From NCBI GenBank assembly GCA_036873135.1, contig JAPTYO010000005.1:5868166-5932165 (forward strand): a DNA stretch of 64,000 nucleotides, in the 5' to 3' direction. A program made the position numbers and the translations under genes. Each line of letters starts with the position of its first letter. The first letter of the stretch is position 1. The DNA comes from Clarkia xantiana subsp. parviflora (taxonomy: Eukaryota > Streptophyta > Magnoliopsida > Myrtales > Onagraceae). The notes below the pieces were generated by a model that saw only the letters and a program-made list of their open reading frames with translations, had not been told where the DNA came from and did no database searches. Positions 11,073-23,300 of the stretch are shown one piece after another.

Positions 11073-14000
11073 ATGGATACTCTACTGTTGAAATCAGGGA
11101 TTCACGGCGTGGCCACATCGGTGATCCCGCTGGCGGGTTCCTTCGACGGCCGACCGTCGGGGCTCTGCCAGGTCAGCGCCGCCGGGAGGTCCAACGTTGA
11201 TAAATCGAAGGTGGTTGCGCCGCCGCAGAAGACCAGCACCTCCCCTTCGTCTTCAAGATTTTCTTTCAGGTAGAGTCTATGCTGGTAAATGAGAGGTTTG
11301 ACGATGTTTAATTGCATTGGCGTGAATGTATAATCTGGACGCAACATTGCTTCTTCTTCTGTCTAAATTCACGATCAGCACTCGCTTATAAAGTTCGTTT
11401 CGATTTTTCTGATCGGTTACATTTTTAGGTCATTTTTTTTCAAAATCTAGAATCAGAATCGATACTTCAAGTGCCTCTCTGCACGTTTCATCTACTCAAT
11501 CAAATTAGATTTTGTGAAAGATGCGCTAAAAGTTTCAAGCGATATGAAATTGATGATGGCTCCTGATGTGCATCAGGTACCCTCTGAAGTCTACCTGGTT
11601 TGGAAGCAATAGCGGTGGTGATGATGGGATTTCTATGGCCAACACCTCGTTGGTTGAGACCGAGGAGAAATCTGATTCTACTAATTCGAGAATCAAAGGT
11701 GAGTTTGAAACTCCAGTAGTTCCGGAGGATCGAGATGGAAACTGGATGTTGAAGTTTCTTCATCTGCAGCCCAGAAACAAGGAAGAAGACTTAAAGGGCA
11801 CGGATTGTGAAGTACTAGAGAAGGGTCTATCCAGTGATCTGGATAGGGAATGTAGTTCAGCTGGACCTGTTGAAGAAGATAGTGAGAAAGAGGAGCTGTG
11901 TGATGCATGCAGAGTTCATTTTGATGGAGAAGTTGAGTTTGAAATTGACAGAGATACATTTTCGAGGTTTCTCCACAGGGTTTCTCTGGATCAAGCTAAG
12001 CTCTATGCTAAAATGGCCTACTTGGGAAACCTTGCTTATGGCATCTCTGATATCAAGGTAATTTTCTGGTAATTCTTCCCTGAATTGGCTAGAGATGCAT
12101 AACTTTGGCTATTTGATTGAGGAAAAATATACAGATATTTTGTGTTGCCACCTGCAAACTTCTTATGATTCATATTATATTCATTAACTAATTCTCAGAT
12201 AACAGGCAACTCATTCACATTTTATAGTCCCCTATGCACCAGTTCCCAACCATGCTGATTTATATCTTATGTTAATCAGCCTAAAAAACTCTTAAAATCC
12301 CGTGGTCTAAAGCTGGTAACCTCATCTGTGGAGAAGAGAAAATTGGCAACAAAAGCTGTGGAAGAGCTGTTTTTTTCAGAACCAGAGCCGACAAAAGCTG
12401 CAGCCAAGGATCCCGAGAAGGAAGGCAGTGGATATCAGATTAATCCATCATCCATTGCGTATCAGGTCGCTGCTTCTGCAGCCTCGTATGTGCATTCTCA
12501 TATGAAGGATATACTTTCTGCTGGACCATCAAACGAAGAGGAATCCAAAGAATTGCCTGATGATGAAATTCACAATACAATTAACCCAGATATGGTTTCT
12601 TTCATGGCAGCCACTGACTCAGTTACGTTGGTGGTAGCTGCAGAGGAGGAAGTAAAGCAGGCTCTTGCAAATGATTTGAACTCAACCTATTCATCGCCTT
12701 GCGAGTGGTTCATATGTGATGATGATGACAGCGGTACAAGGTTCTTCGTCATTCAGGTAATCGGGACTTGTAAGTTTTCTTCTTGGTCTCATAATAGACT
12801 TGATAGAAATTAGAATGGTTCCTCAGTTGCAAAAATTTCACATGCAGGGATCAGAGTCGTTGGCTTCCTGGCAAGCAAATCTGCTGTTTGAGCCTATTGA
12901 ATTTGAGGTAAATTCTAGGGTTTAGAATCTAAAAACAGTCCCAACTATAAGCCATGTTTCTAATCGTTGTCCAGATTTAAAATGTTGATATTCAATTTCT
13001 CAACTATCAGATTTGTTGATTTACAGTTTTTTCTTTTAAAATTGACATAACAAAAACATATTTTTAAAGTATCAAGGTTTAAAGGTACTTTCCACACCAA
13101 CGGTAAACTAACGGATGTACCAAAAGCCACATTTTTTCAAACGTTTGGTAACAAAAGTATACAAAACCAAACATCCGGTACTAAAAGCCACATTCGGTCA
13201 AACATGTGGTGTGAAAAGTACCATTAACCCAAGTATCAAATAAAGTCTAAACCATGAGCAACAAATTTGATACTTTGGAAAAGTGGAAAACAACTTGTTT
13301 TTATTGCTTAAAACAGAAATTTTAACGCCAAAATCAGTTGAATAAAAGTAAAAAACATTAAATTTGATATTTGAGACACCGAATATCAACATTTTTAATC
13401 TGAGGCAGCGATTAGCAACATAATCTATAATTATGACTGTTTGTTTTTCTAACAGTGTCCTGTTTATCATTCAGCATTAATTTTCTTGTAAAGCTCTTCT
13501 GTTTCCACTCTGCAGTCCTTGAACTGAAAATGAATTAGCTTTAATTTTTTTATTTTAATAATAGACTGTTGAGATCAGAATTGTGTTTACTTAGAACAGA
13601 AGCGGTAAAATAATAATGATCAAAGCTGGATATCTCTAGAAAAATTAAAAACAGAAAGTTACTTGGCAGTAGAAAGTTGAACAGATCCATCAAGTTAAAT
13701 TAAAGAGTCGTATTGTTGATCAACTAACAGAGGTATTTCTTTTTACCTTTCCTTTGTTCAGGGATTAGACATTCTTGTACATCGAGGCATATACGAGGCA
13801 GCAAAAGGCATATACAAGCAAATTCTGCCTGAAGTTCGAGCCCATCTAAATACACATGGTAATCATGCAACCTTCCGATTCACTGGGCATTCTCTTGGAG
13901 GTAGCTTGTCAGTGCTAATCAACCTGATGCTGCTAATCCGTGGCGAAGTCCCACTTTCTTCCTTACTTCCTGTTATAACTTTTGGTGCACCTTCCATAAT

Positions 14001-15556
14001 GTGTGGAGGTGATCGTCTTCTTCGTAAGCTTGGATTGCCTCGAAGCCATGTGCAGGCAGTGACATTGCATAGAGACATTGTGCCTCGAGCCTTCTCGTGC
14101 ACTTATCCTGACCATGTTGCCAAGCTGCTTAAGGCCATGAATGGGAGTTTCAGAGGTCATCCTTGTCTCAAATATGAGGTGAGTTGTAACTATCTGAAAG
14201 TTTTACAAACTGTGAAACACAGCGTGCAAGTTAAAAAAAAAGTTGTATTTTCAAGAAAAAGAATATATATATTTGAGTAGATAGTCAATAGTTTCCGTAA
14301 ATGGAAAAAGATTCCATTTCTATACTATTTTTTAAACTATAAATTTCACCCTTTGTAGCATTGTTTCGAAACTATTTGATAACTGCCCACAAAATTAGCA
14401 AATTGCATCAGTTATGATGGATTTGTCCTACCACCTTAGTTTGTAATATATCGGTAAGTAATTAGTTTCCATAAATGGAAAAATATTCCATTTTTATACT
14501 ATGTTTTTGGTATAAATTTCACACTTTGTAGCATTGTTGTGAAACTATTTGATAATGGCCCACAAGATTTGCAAAATGCATCAGTTATGATGTAATTACC
14601 AACTTAGTTTGTAAAAGTTTGGTAAGTAATTAGTTATGCAGAGACACAAGGTGAGTTTGAATTATTTTGAGAAGTGGTCAAAGAAATTACCTAAATGCAT
14701 CATTTTTTTTATGTATTACTACATCTTAGGTTAATTACCGAATTACAAACTGAACTTTGAGCGTCTGGCAAAAAACAAAGCAAAGTTTGTTTTCTTGACA
14801 AAGAAAGCAAATTGATCCTTTAACAACAGCATAGCAAAATGCAAACTATACTAACTTCTCCATGAAAATATGATGAAAGTTTGCACTTTGTTGTCGGTTT
14901 GTTTTTCTAGTAATTAAACCTTACTTGTAATCACATAGTTTATAGAAGATTAATCATACAGAAGCTGATGCTGTTGTGTTCATGTTTCTGTGCAGAAGAT
15001 TCTGTATGCTCCAGTGGGAGAGCTCCTGATCCTACAACCCGACGAAAAATTCTCGCCCCAGCATCATCTCCTTCCTTCAGGCAGCGGTCTCTATTTCCTG
15101 ACCTGCATAATCCCATACACTGCAGATGAACGAAAAAAACATCTCCAAGCTGCTGCAGAGAAGCTCTTCTTCAACTCTCCTCACCCACTCGAAATCCTAA
15201 GTGATCGCTCCGCATATGGCACGGGAGGAACTATCCAAAGAGACCACGACATCAGTTCGTACCTAAAGTCTGTGCAGACTGTAGTTAGGCAAGAGCTTAA
15301 ACGCATCAGGAAGGCCAAGAGAGAACGGAGAAAGAAACTGTGGTGGCCTGTCGTTCTCCTCAGCGATATAAATGACCGAATCGTCCTTGACAGAAGATTT
15401 CTTCGCCGCCAAGTTAACTTGTCTGGGGTTCTTGAAAACAGTCAAGAATTGCTGAGGAGGTTGGGTCGCCACTTGGCATCCCAAAGAATGGACTTGTTCA
15501 TGGTACTGCTGTTCCCCGCAAGGTTACTGCTTCTTGGCACCATCAACATTCACTAA
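11073..15556 (+). CDS. Plastid phospholipase A1 / lipase, PLIP2/PLIP3-like
   Basis: Six exons, 11073-11269, 11577-12057, 12280-12756, 12848-12907, 13762-14178 and 14996-15556, encode 730 residues; the Arabidopsis relatives PLIP2 and PLIP3 are of similar length. The first 65 or so residues are Ser/Thr-rich with few acidic residues, fitting a chloroplast transit peptide. A class-3 lipase domain follows, with the nucleophile elbow GHSLGGS (Ser449), probable Asp510 in HRDIVPR and probable His628 in RDHDISSY. In Arabidopsis these enzymes release fatty acids from plastid glycerolipids, linked to seed-oil and ABA-dependent jasmonate formation. A Lys/Arg-rich segment ([12 protein letters not shown]) precedes the C-terminus. 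Intron 4 carries nested foldback elements and intron 5 a 174-bp-period tandem duplication. Whether it is PLIP2 or PLIP3 cannot be decided by eye. The neighbouring gene converges. Confidence 0.92.
12929..13448. mobile_element. Foldback element, family C, in lipase intron 4
   Basis: Inverted arms at about 12931-13020 and 13360-13440 share 'aaaacagtc', 'taatcg' and the TTAAAATGTTGATATTC block with the copy at 8300-8640. The space between the arms is split by a family A insertion at 13076-13230. The outer TSD is unresolved. Confidence 0.65.
13076..13230. mobile_element. Small MULE-like family A element nested in family C
   Basis: A 155-bp element has ends GGTTTAAAGGTACTTT and, inversely, GGGTTAATGGTACTTTTC. 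It is flanked by perfect 9-bp direct repeats AAGTATCAA at 13067-13075 and 13231-13239. It is a much shortened family A copy lacking the GC-rich palindromic core. Confidence 0.88.
14291..14638. repeat. Tandem duplication in lipase intron 5
   Basis: A segment beginning 'gtttccgtaaatggaaaa' at 14291 recurs at 14465 ('gtttccataaatggaaaa'), a period of 174 bp. The copies differ by scattered substitutions and small indels, so the duplication is not recent. Confidence 0.8.
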
Positions 15557-16393
15557 CTAGCCTTGCTTACCAGGTTAGTTAGTTGGTTTCACTGAAAATT
15601 CTTCTCTAAAACGGTGTTTTCACTAAACCAATTAAAAGCTGCCAAGTGTCTTTAACTTCCATCGTTCTACTGTTCACTTTTAGGGGTTTAGAAAAAAAAA
15701 TCTCACAAGGTAGTGTGACACTTGGCACAATTCCATTGGTTTAATTGCCCCGTGGTCTCACAATGTCTCCTCTTTGAGTGCAATGTGCTAGGGTTTGGGT
15801 AATTAAGTAGGTGATTCCTTTATTCATTAGCCATAAACCAATTCATATTCATCAATACCAAAGTTAGGAAAAGAAATCAAGACGGTGAAGTTTAGATGGA
15901 CTAGCTGTCTCAATGTATATTTATGACTTCAACTGTATAAATGTATCATTGATGGTGTGTATGTGTTTCATCTTTGTGGTTTAGCTTAGTTGTGTAAATA
16001 AATCAAATATGTTTATTAATTCTATGGGGGGATTTCAATTTATTGTGGCCCCAATACTTGGTTTCTGGTTAGCAATTATCATTGGTTCATTTGTCAAATT
16101 CATTATGTTTCTTGCAAGTATAGGCTTAAATTCGACTCATAATAGGATTTTGGCTTGAAATTTGGCAAGCCGAATGCAAATATCTTCTGAGCCTATCTCG
16201 AGTAGTTTGACTGACGGGATTGTGCAATAATAATTAATCATACAAAGTATAAACGATACTAAAATCAATTTTATTAAGAATTCAGAACCATCTCTCTGTT
16301 TCGTACACTTTGCTAGAAAACAATAAATAAGGCATATTCATTCCAACAGGAACAACATTGCTTCTTTCTTGAGGAAACCATGATATATATGAT
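15557..16393. other. Convergent intergenic region
   Basis: This lies between the 3' ends of the lipase (+) and the TMEM205-like gene (-) and must hold both 3' UTRs. A direct block 'gccaagtgtc' / 'gtgacacttggca' is mirrored near 15635 and 15715. No gene is recognised. Confidence 0.4.
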
Positions 16394-17793
16394 TCAAAGG
16401 TTGAGCTTTCCAGCCAAGTACCATGAGTGCATAGCAAGGCTTCCAAATGACATTATATTAGCAAGAGATGAGAGACCGTGTATCATACCGAACTTCTTGT
16501 TCATCGCAGCAAGCTTCGGGTTCTTTTTCGCAGCTTCTTGGTTCTTTGTCCATCCCACTTCATCCCCGATTTTCTCTTCTCTCTCTATCTTGTGTCGTTG
16601 CTTCATCATCTAAAACAAAGTAACAACAACATATAAGCAACACCCAGAAAGGGTTTTCTCGGTTTTTATGAAGCAGAAGTGTAAATTACCTGAATGGTCA
16701 TTGGTGTGAAGACGAACAAGTTTGCGAGATTGAAAGCAAATGAAGAGACGAGAAATCCTAATTGGTATTTCTCAGTGGAAGGAGAAGACTTCCATGGATG
16801 CAAGTATCCAAATGCTGCAACAGAAATTGCAGCACATACCCCAACCATAGTGAAGTATGCTGGGAACATCTTGCTTTGCAGATTACCAAACTGATGCCTC
16901 GGAAGATTCCTACATTGGAAAAAAAATAAACATTGTTCAAGTCTTGCAGAGAATGTTTATGTTCATCGTTCTATTTTGATTCATCAGACAAATCAATCAA
17001 GTACTAACGATATTTATAGCATCGGATAGTGGCAATTCAAGAGAGTAAATAGGAAGAACACGAGCAAGCAAACAATATGGGAATTGCTTCAAATTAATAA
17101 AAGAACTGATATATAATCCATGAAATTCACAGTATATCTGCTTAGTTGTGCCCAATATTTGTTCGGTTAGTGAAATTCTTCACTTCCTAATTAATGCCTT
17201 TTGGATAAATAACTACAAGATTAACAGGTCAAATCCTCACTTACCTAGAGTTCATGTCAAAGTTAACATCTCAGGTCTCAACACACAGCTGAAACGAGGT
17301 AACTGAACCCGCAATTCAATCTGCTATTAGACCTATGAACCAGGGAATTACAACTATCAAGATAGTCAGAGCGATTGCAAAGATGAAACTGAAGCCATTT
17401 CTCATATGGATTGGGTTAAATAAACACGACTCAGGCAATTCAATCATTTGTCAGACCTATGATTCCCCGAGCATCAGACCATAGATTTACAACACAACCA
17501 AGCCCAGAAACTGAAAGCAATCGCAGCATCCAGTTTCTACAAAAGACGAAATTGAAAATCATTTCTCATATGGACTGGAAGTCTGGAACGTACTTGAACA
17601 TGATGATGCCGCCGATGAAGGTCACCCATAGAGCGGCGCCCCAAGCGGTGGAGAAGCTGAGAAGGTGAGCTAGCTTCAGGAACGTCTCCAGTTTGGGCGA
17701 TTGCACGCCTCCTGATCCGAATGTCTCCGGCGAGAATACCACCCCAACGGCAAGGAACGCCACCGCCGTCACGAATCGACTGAGCCAACCCAT
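16394..17793 (-). CDS. TMEM205-like (DUF4149) multi-pass membrane protein
   Basis: Three exons on the minus strand, 17594-17793, 16690-16909 and 16394-16609, encode 211 residues. Joining exon 1 to exon 2 restores the family signature MFKNLPRHQFGNLQSKMFP, which confirms the splice. Hydrophobic segments lie near residues 4-20, 45-66, 78-100 and 115-138, with another near the C-terminus (LANIMSFGSLAMHSWYLAG), after a charged loop rich in Lys and Glu. Animal TMEM205 is a four-helix membrane protein linked to secretory vesicles and drug efflux. The plant members, sometimes fused to LEA-like segments, have no settled role, and this copy has no LEA extension. The start at 17793 gives an N-terminal hydrophobic helix. 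A large palindromic family A element lies about 200 bp upstream of the start codon. Confidence 0.87.
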
Positions 17794-17989
17794 CTCTCTT
17801 CGTCACTCTCTAAGAATTTTCTCCGATTTAAGAGAGACTTCTGGAGAGTAAGAAGGGTGTGCGCGCTACCTACCTAACCAGTAACCGGCCACTTTGTTGG
17901 TTGGTTGCCTTTGTTACTCCCTCCGGCCTCCCCCATAATTAATTAACTGCTGCGGTTGGTTTGTACATTTTTTTTAAGGTTAAATAAAA

Positions 17990-18820
17990 GGGTTAAACGT
18001 CTTTTGGTACCACATGTTTGCAAAAATTACACTGTTCATACAATTAGTATTTTTTTTGTACCGAATTGGTACCATATGTTTCCAAACCTTACTGTTTTGG
18101 TACTTCTGTTACCATTCCGTCAAAAACGGCTGTTAAATAGCATGTGCCATGCACGTGAGCAGCCCAAAACTTTCAATTTTGTTACAATTTAGTCCATCTA
18201 ATACATCCCTAACTTTTATTTTGTTCAATTTAGTCCTAAAATTTCAAAACCAAACCATTTTCCCAAATTGACCTAGCCGGACCTAGCCATGGGCTAGGTC
18301 CGACCCTGGGTCGGGGTCACCGGACCCAGGCGACCCTGACCCAGGGTGGGACCTAGCCCTAGGCTAGGTCCGGCTAGGTCAATTGGGACCTAGCCCCAAT
18401 TGAGTTAAATTGGGGCTCTGTCCCAATTGACCTAGCCGGACCTAGCCTAGGGCTAGGTCCCACCCTGGGTCAGGGTCGCCTGGGTCCGGTGACCCCGACC
18501 CAGTGTCGGACCTAGCCATGGGCTAGGTCCGGCTAGGTCAATTTGGGAAAATGGTTTGGTTTTGAAATTTTAGGACTAAATTGAACAAAATAAAAGTTAG
18601 TGATGTATTAGATGGACTAAATTGTAACAAAATTGAAAGTTTTGGGCTGCTCACGTGCATGGCACATGCCATTTAACGACCGTTTTTGACGGAATGGTAA
18701 CGGAAGTACCAAAACAGTAAGGTTTGGAAACATATGATACCAATTCGGTACAAAAAAATACTAATGGTATGAACAGTGTAATTTGTGCAAACATGTGGTA
18801 CCAAAAAGGACCCTTAACCC
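17990..18820. mobile_element. MULE-like foldback element, family A (near-perfect 831-bp palindrome)
   Basis: The element starts GGGTTAAACGTCTTTTGG and ends with an inverse version reading to TTAACCC. Perfect 9-bp direct repeats TAAATAAAA lie at 17981-17989 and 18821-18829. The two halves are mirror images across a centre near 18405, with a GC-rich core of repeated CCTAGCCGG and GGGTCGGGGTC blocks. No protein is encoded. RNA from either strand would fold into one long hairpin. Confidence 0.93.
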
Positions 18821-18929
18821 TAAATAAAATAATAAATGGTCTCCTACGCTATATGTTTGAAGAATGTTGATTTTTATACTGTCGTATATATATATATTTT
18901 AAGATTTTGGTACCATATATTTTGAATGT

Positions 18930-19560
18930 TCAAATGTTGATATTAAGAGTCTGAATTATCATGTTTGTTGTTTTTCGGTTTTTCCGTCCAAATTTTCTGT
19001 TAAATTTAACAGAACTACGTGAAATGTCAGAATTACCCATTTACAATTATTGTAACAATTTAGCTGTTTAATTAATGAAATATGAAATGTCTAAAATACC
19101 CATACCCACTAATTATACCCTTAAAGTCACCACGGCTCCGGCCACCCCGACTCCGACGACCACCACCCTAGCTCCGGCGACCACCACCCAACTCCGGCGA
19201 CCACCACCTAACTCCGGCGACCGCCACCACGGCTCCGATTGGGCCCAAATCGGAGCTACCGGCCCCGATTGGCCCGATCGGAGTCAAAAAAGCCGTGGTG
19301 GCTTTAAGAGCATTTTCGTCTTTTCAGGTCAAGCATGTGAGTGGCACACTTTGGTCGAAGGGCATTTTTGAGATTTAAGTTTATTTTCGGTCACATGCTA
19401 AGCATGTTACCAAATTCCGTTAGTTTTAACGGTAAAAATTGACGGAGACCCCTTTTATCAACAAAGTTGAAAATTCATACCCTTAATATTAACGTTTGAA
19501 CATTCAGACCTCTCCCGTCAACATGGACCAAAATTCAGGCACTTCCTGTGTTCTTAACCC
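18930..19560. mobile_element. Foldback element, family B, left end uncertain
   Basis: The right end (GTTCTTAACCC at 19560) and the motifs 'aggtcaagcatgtga', 'ccgttagttttaacgg' and 'tttccgtc' match the family B copies at 25008-26348. The left arm is recognisable from about 18930 but its terminus is diverged or lost, and no TSD is seen. The core is rich in CTCCGGCGACCACCACC. Confidence 0.6.
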
Positions 19561-19568
19561 TATAAAGA

Positions 19569-19863
19569 TCATGAGGGTGAGATAGAGTTTTTATTGTGGC
19601 ATTCCTATTTTTCAATAACTCTTAAATAATGAGTGTGAACATAGTATTTCGTACGGACTGATGATCCAGTTGGTTCTTGCAGTTTGAAGAGAATTAATGA
19701 GAAAATCATAAATTCATGAGGGTGAGATAAAGTTTTTAAAATTGTGGCATTCTTATTTTTCAATAATTCTTAAATAATGAGTGTGAATATAGTGTTTCGT
19801 ACGGACTGATGATCCATTTGGCTCTTGCAGTTTGAAGAGAATTAATTAGAAAATCATAAATTC
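19569..19863. repeat. Two-copy tandem repeat, period about 145 bp
   Basis: The block beginning 'catgagggtgagata' at 19570 recurs at 19715. It includes 'ttcgtacggactgatgatcca' split over shorter shared blocks and 'ttgcagtttgaagagaatta'. It lies between the family B element and the BRCT gene promoter. Confidence 0.8.
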
Positions 19864-20304
19864 ATAATTGAAGAAGTGTTGAAGACTACTAGGGGGTTTG
19901 ATTTCCATCAAAGTTCTCATCAAAATTTGATGACACAATCTCTAAGGATGTGTACCACACGACTTTCTCATGTTGCCCACAAATGGAGCAAATAAGATCA
20001 AAATATAGATCTTTAATTTTTTTTTTTCGAAAAAAAACAAAGAAGAGTACGAGGGAAGCTAAGCGTGGTGGCACGTGGCATCTCGCACGAGCCAAGCAAA
20101 TATTTCAGTCTCCCGCCAGAGAGTTGTAGAAGCACAAAACTCAAATAAAATTGCTGACATTTCACTTCCCTCTTCCATTCATTCTCCTTCTCTATCAAGC
20201 CGACTACTTTGCAAGATTCAGAGTTGAAAGGACGAATCTCTTCCATGAACTGCGATCTCCTACTTTCTTGCTGAGATCTCTCACTGTCCATCTTCAACTG
20301 CCAA

Positions 20305-23300
20305 ATGTTAGGGACGACGCCGCCGCTGACCTTTCTCGGCGTCCGTTTCGCGCTCTTCGGCTTCGATCCCGACACTCACCGCAAGGTAATCTCTTTGCCT
20401 CTCTACTATGTGTAGCCACCTGATTTATCCTTGTGCAGATGAAAATTTTCAGTATTTACATTGTTTGGTTATTTTGATTGTTAGAGAGGGTTTGATAGTG
20501 TGTGCGCGTGTGTTTTTCTTCATTCGTCAATTTGCAGGTCCGTGGCAAGCTTGTTAGTGGGGGTGGAGTTGATGCTGGTCAGTACGGGCCGAATTGCACT
20601 CATGTGATTGTTGATAAGATTATTCAAGTGAGGCCACTCTCTTTTGCATTTCAATTATGTGTCTCTGGATATGTTCCTTAAAGCTGCTTATTGCCAAACT
20701 CCCGTAATAATTACCCAATTGTGAATTTCCCCCCTCCCCCTACTTATGTGAATGAATGTTAGACTTTGCATTGAATATTGTTTCGTTTTGTGTTTTAATA
20801 GGACGATCCATTGTGTGTGGCTGCTCGGAATGATGGCAAGACGGTTGTTAATGGCTTGTGGGTCGACCATAGTTATGATATTGGAATGGCAGCAGACACA
20901 ACCTCGGTGAGTTGTTTTTTCCTCATGTCTTTATATCATTCTTTCCTTAAATGGGGTTTTATCTGGCCATGTCAATGCAAGAGCACTAAGTAGCTTAAGT
21001 TGTGTTGATTTTTAAGTGGAGTGCTTGTGGAATGTTACAGTTGACATTTTGTTAAGCAATTCATATTCACACTACATATTTTTCTTGGGGTTTAATATCT
21101 ATTGCCAGAATCTGGAATGTATGTTATGCGTAACGGATTGTTCTGATTTCATTTTCCCATTTCTTTCTGGTAGTATAACTTAATTTATTCATGAGCATTC
21201 TCATGGACAGGTACTGTATACGCCCCTTAGAGGTTTGAATGGAATACCAGGAGCCGGAAATATGATTATGTGTTTAACCGGCTACCAGCGGCAAGACCGG
21301 GAGGATATAATGGTATTTTTTTTAAAATCTTTTCCCCTTGTAGTTTTGCGGAGGATACCCGTAATGATACTGGTGCTTCTTTTGGATACAGACTATGGTG
21401 GCTTTCATGGGGGCTCATTTTTCCAAGCCCCTAGTGGCAAACAAAGTAACTCATCTCATATGTTACAAATTCGAAGGTGTGTTTGCTTTCTCATCAAATA
21501 ACTCTTTGCTTATAGAGAAAACTGTATTCTGGTGACTATTGATTTACTGATTTCTGCACCATACACATCTTACTGTTTCATAGCCGTCTTTGATGGAGTT
21601 GTTACTTTCATTTTCATGTAGGGGAGAAGTATGAGCTTGCCAAGAAAATGAAGAAGATTAAGCTGGTTAATCATAAATGGTTGGAGGATTGGTATGCTTC
21701 TATATATTGTTATGAGAACTGCACATCATGAATTTTGCTAAACCAAATGACTGAGTTTGATATGCTTTATCATCTTGATTTGATTCCTCTTCACTTGTTA
21801 CCTTGCCTTGCAGTTTAAGGGATTGGGAAATTCTTCCAGAAGCAGATTATAGTAAAAGGTCAGTTTTTTTTCTGAATTTTTATTTTCCTCTATAAAACAG
21901 CGGTGACAACCTTTTGCTTTTATCTACCAGTTACTATAATGGACTGTTCCCCTAATTAGGAGTGAAGAATCCTAACTATTGGATTTTTTTTTACTGTCTT
22001 GTTTTACATATCGAAGATCTGAGATTTCTTTTTTCTCCATTTACAGTAGCTATGAGTTGGAAACAGAAGCTGAAGCTAAGGATTCTGAAGACGAGGATCA
22101 ACCTGTGAACAATTCAAGGGCAAAGGTGATTAGTAGGAGCCCTAATAACACGAGAGTTGGCACTATAAGCCCCTCTGTATTACTGAAATCGCCAAAGAAA
22201 CTTGCTGGTATAACTGCTGCTCAAGAAATACCAAATGTGGGTGCAGCAATGGACCTGAAGGCAACAACACCTATAAGAGAATTCAGAGAACTACCAGTTC
22301 CTGGTTCAGATATGGCCACTTCCAATGGTGCAACTTCTGCCAATCTGAATGTAGAATGTGAGAAGCCGCCTGTTTCTGAGAAAGTAATTGTGAAACATTC
22401 ACTTAGTTACTCGAGGAAAGGCAGACTATCAATACAGAAGGACGATAAATCCTCACGGGGGATCAATGAAGCTGATGTTGACATTAATAAATCACGCTCC
22501 ATAGCAGAACAAGCTAGAGAAGGCACTAGTTTTTCCTCTATTCAAAATCCTTCCCCGGTAACTCATGTGCAGGAGTCCGGATCTACAAGTGCATTGCAAC
22601 AAAAGAGAGCACTACAAGCTTCTCCTGGTATCTCGAAATCTCCAAAACTGAGTTCACATTCTACTCCAAGCAACTCAAGCCCTTTTCTGGAACATAAGAG
22701 AAATGAAGGATCAGAGGCACTGCGACAAAAGAGAACATTGGAAGCTTCTCCTGGTATCTCGAAATCTCCGAAACTGAGTTCACATTCTACTCCAAGCAAC
22801 TCAAGTCCTCTTCTGGAAAGCAAGAGAAAGGAAGGATCAGAAGTACGCAATTTGGTGGATCAGCTCCTTTTGGGTAATAGCCCGAATCTAGGAAAAAGTG
22901 GCGTTAAGGAGCTAAATAAATATGATGCTCTAGACAAGGCAACTCCATACGCTTCATCCTCAAAGATTCTTAATTCCAATGAAACATCACTTGCCGCTTC
23001 GCCCAATACCTTTGGATCGGGCTCCAGACAGGATCCCTTTGTAAAAAGACATGAAATGGGAGAAACTGATTTGGCAGCAAATGAGTTGGGTAAAATTGGG
23101 AAGGGGAAGACTCTGCAGCAAGATCATGAGAATCTATGTGTCCAACACCAGGATCAAGAACACTTTGGTACATCCTCTAAGATAGACAACTCTGTTTTGC
23201 TTGAAAAAGATGGGGCTGAGGACCTACCTAGGAAGTTGGTAACCACCAGGAAGAAGACATTGGGTTCAAGGACAAAGTTGTTTAAGCCTACTAATTTGAA

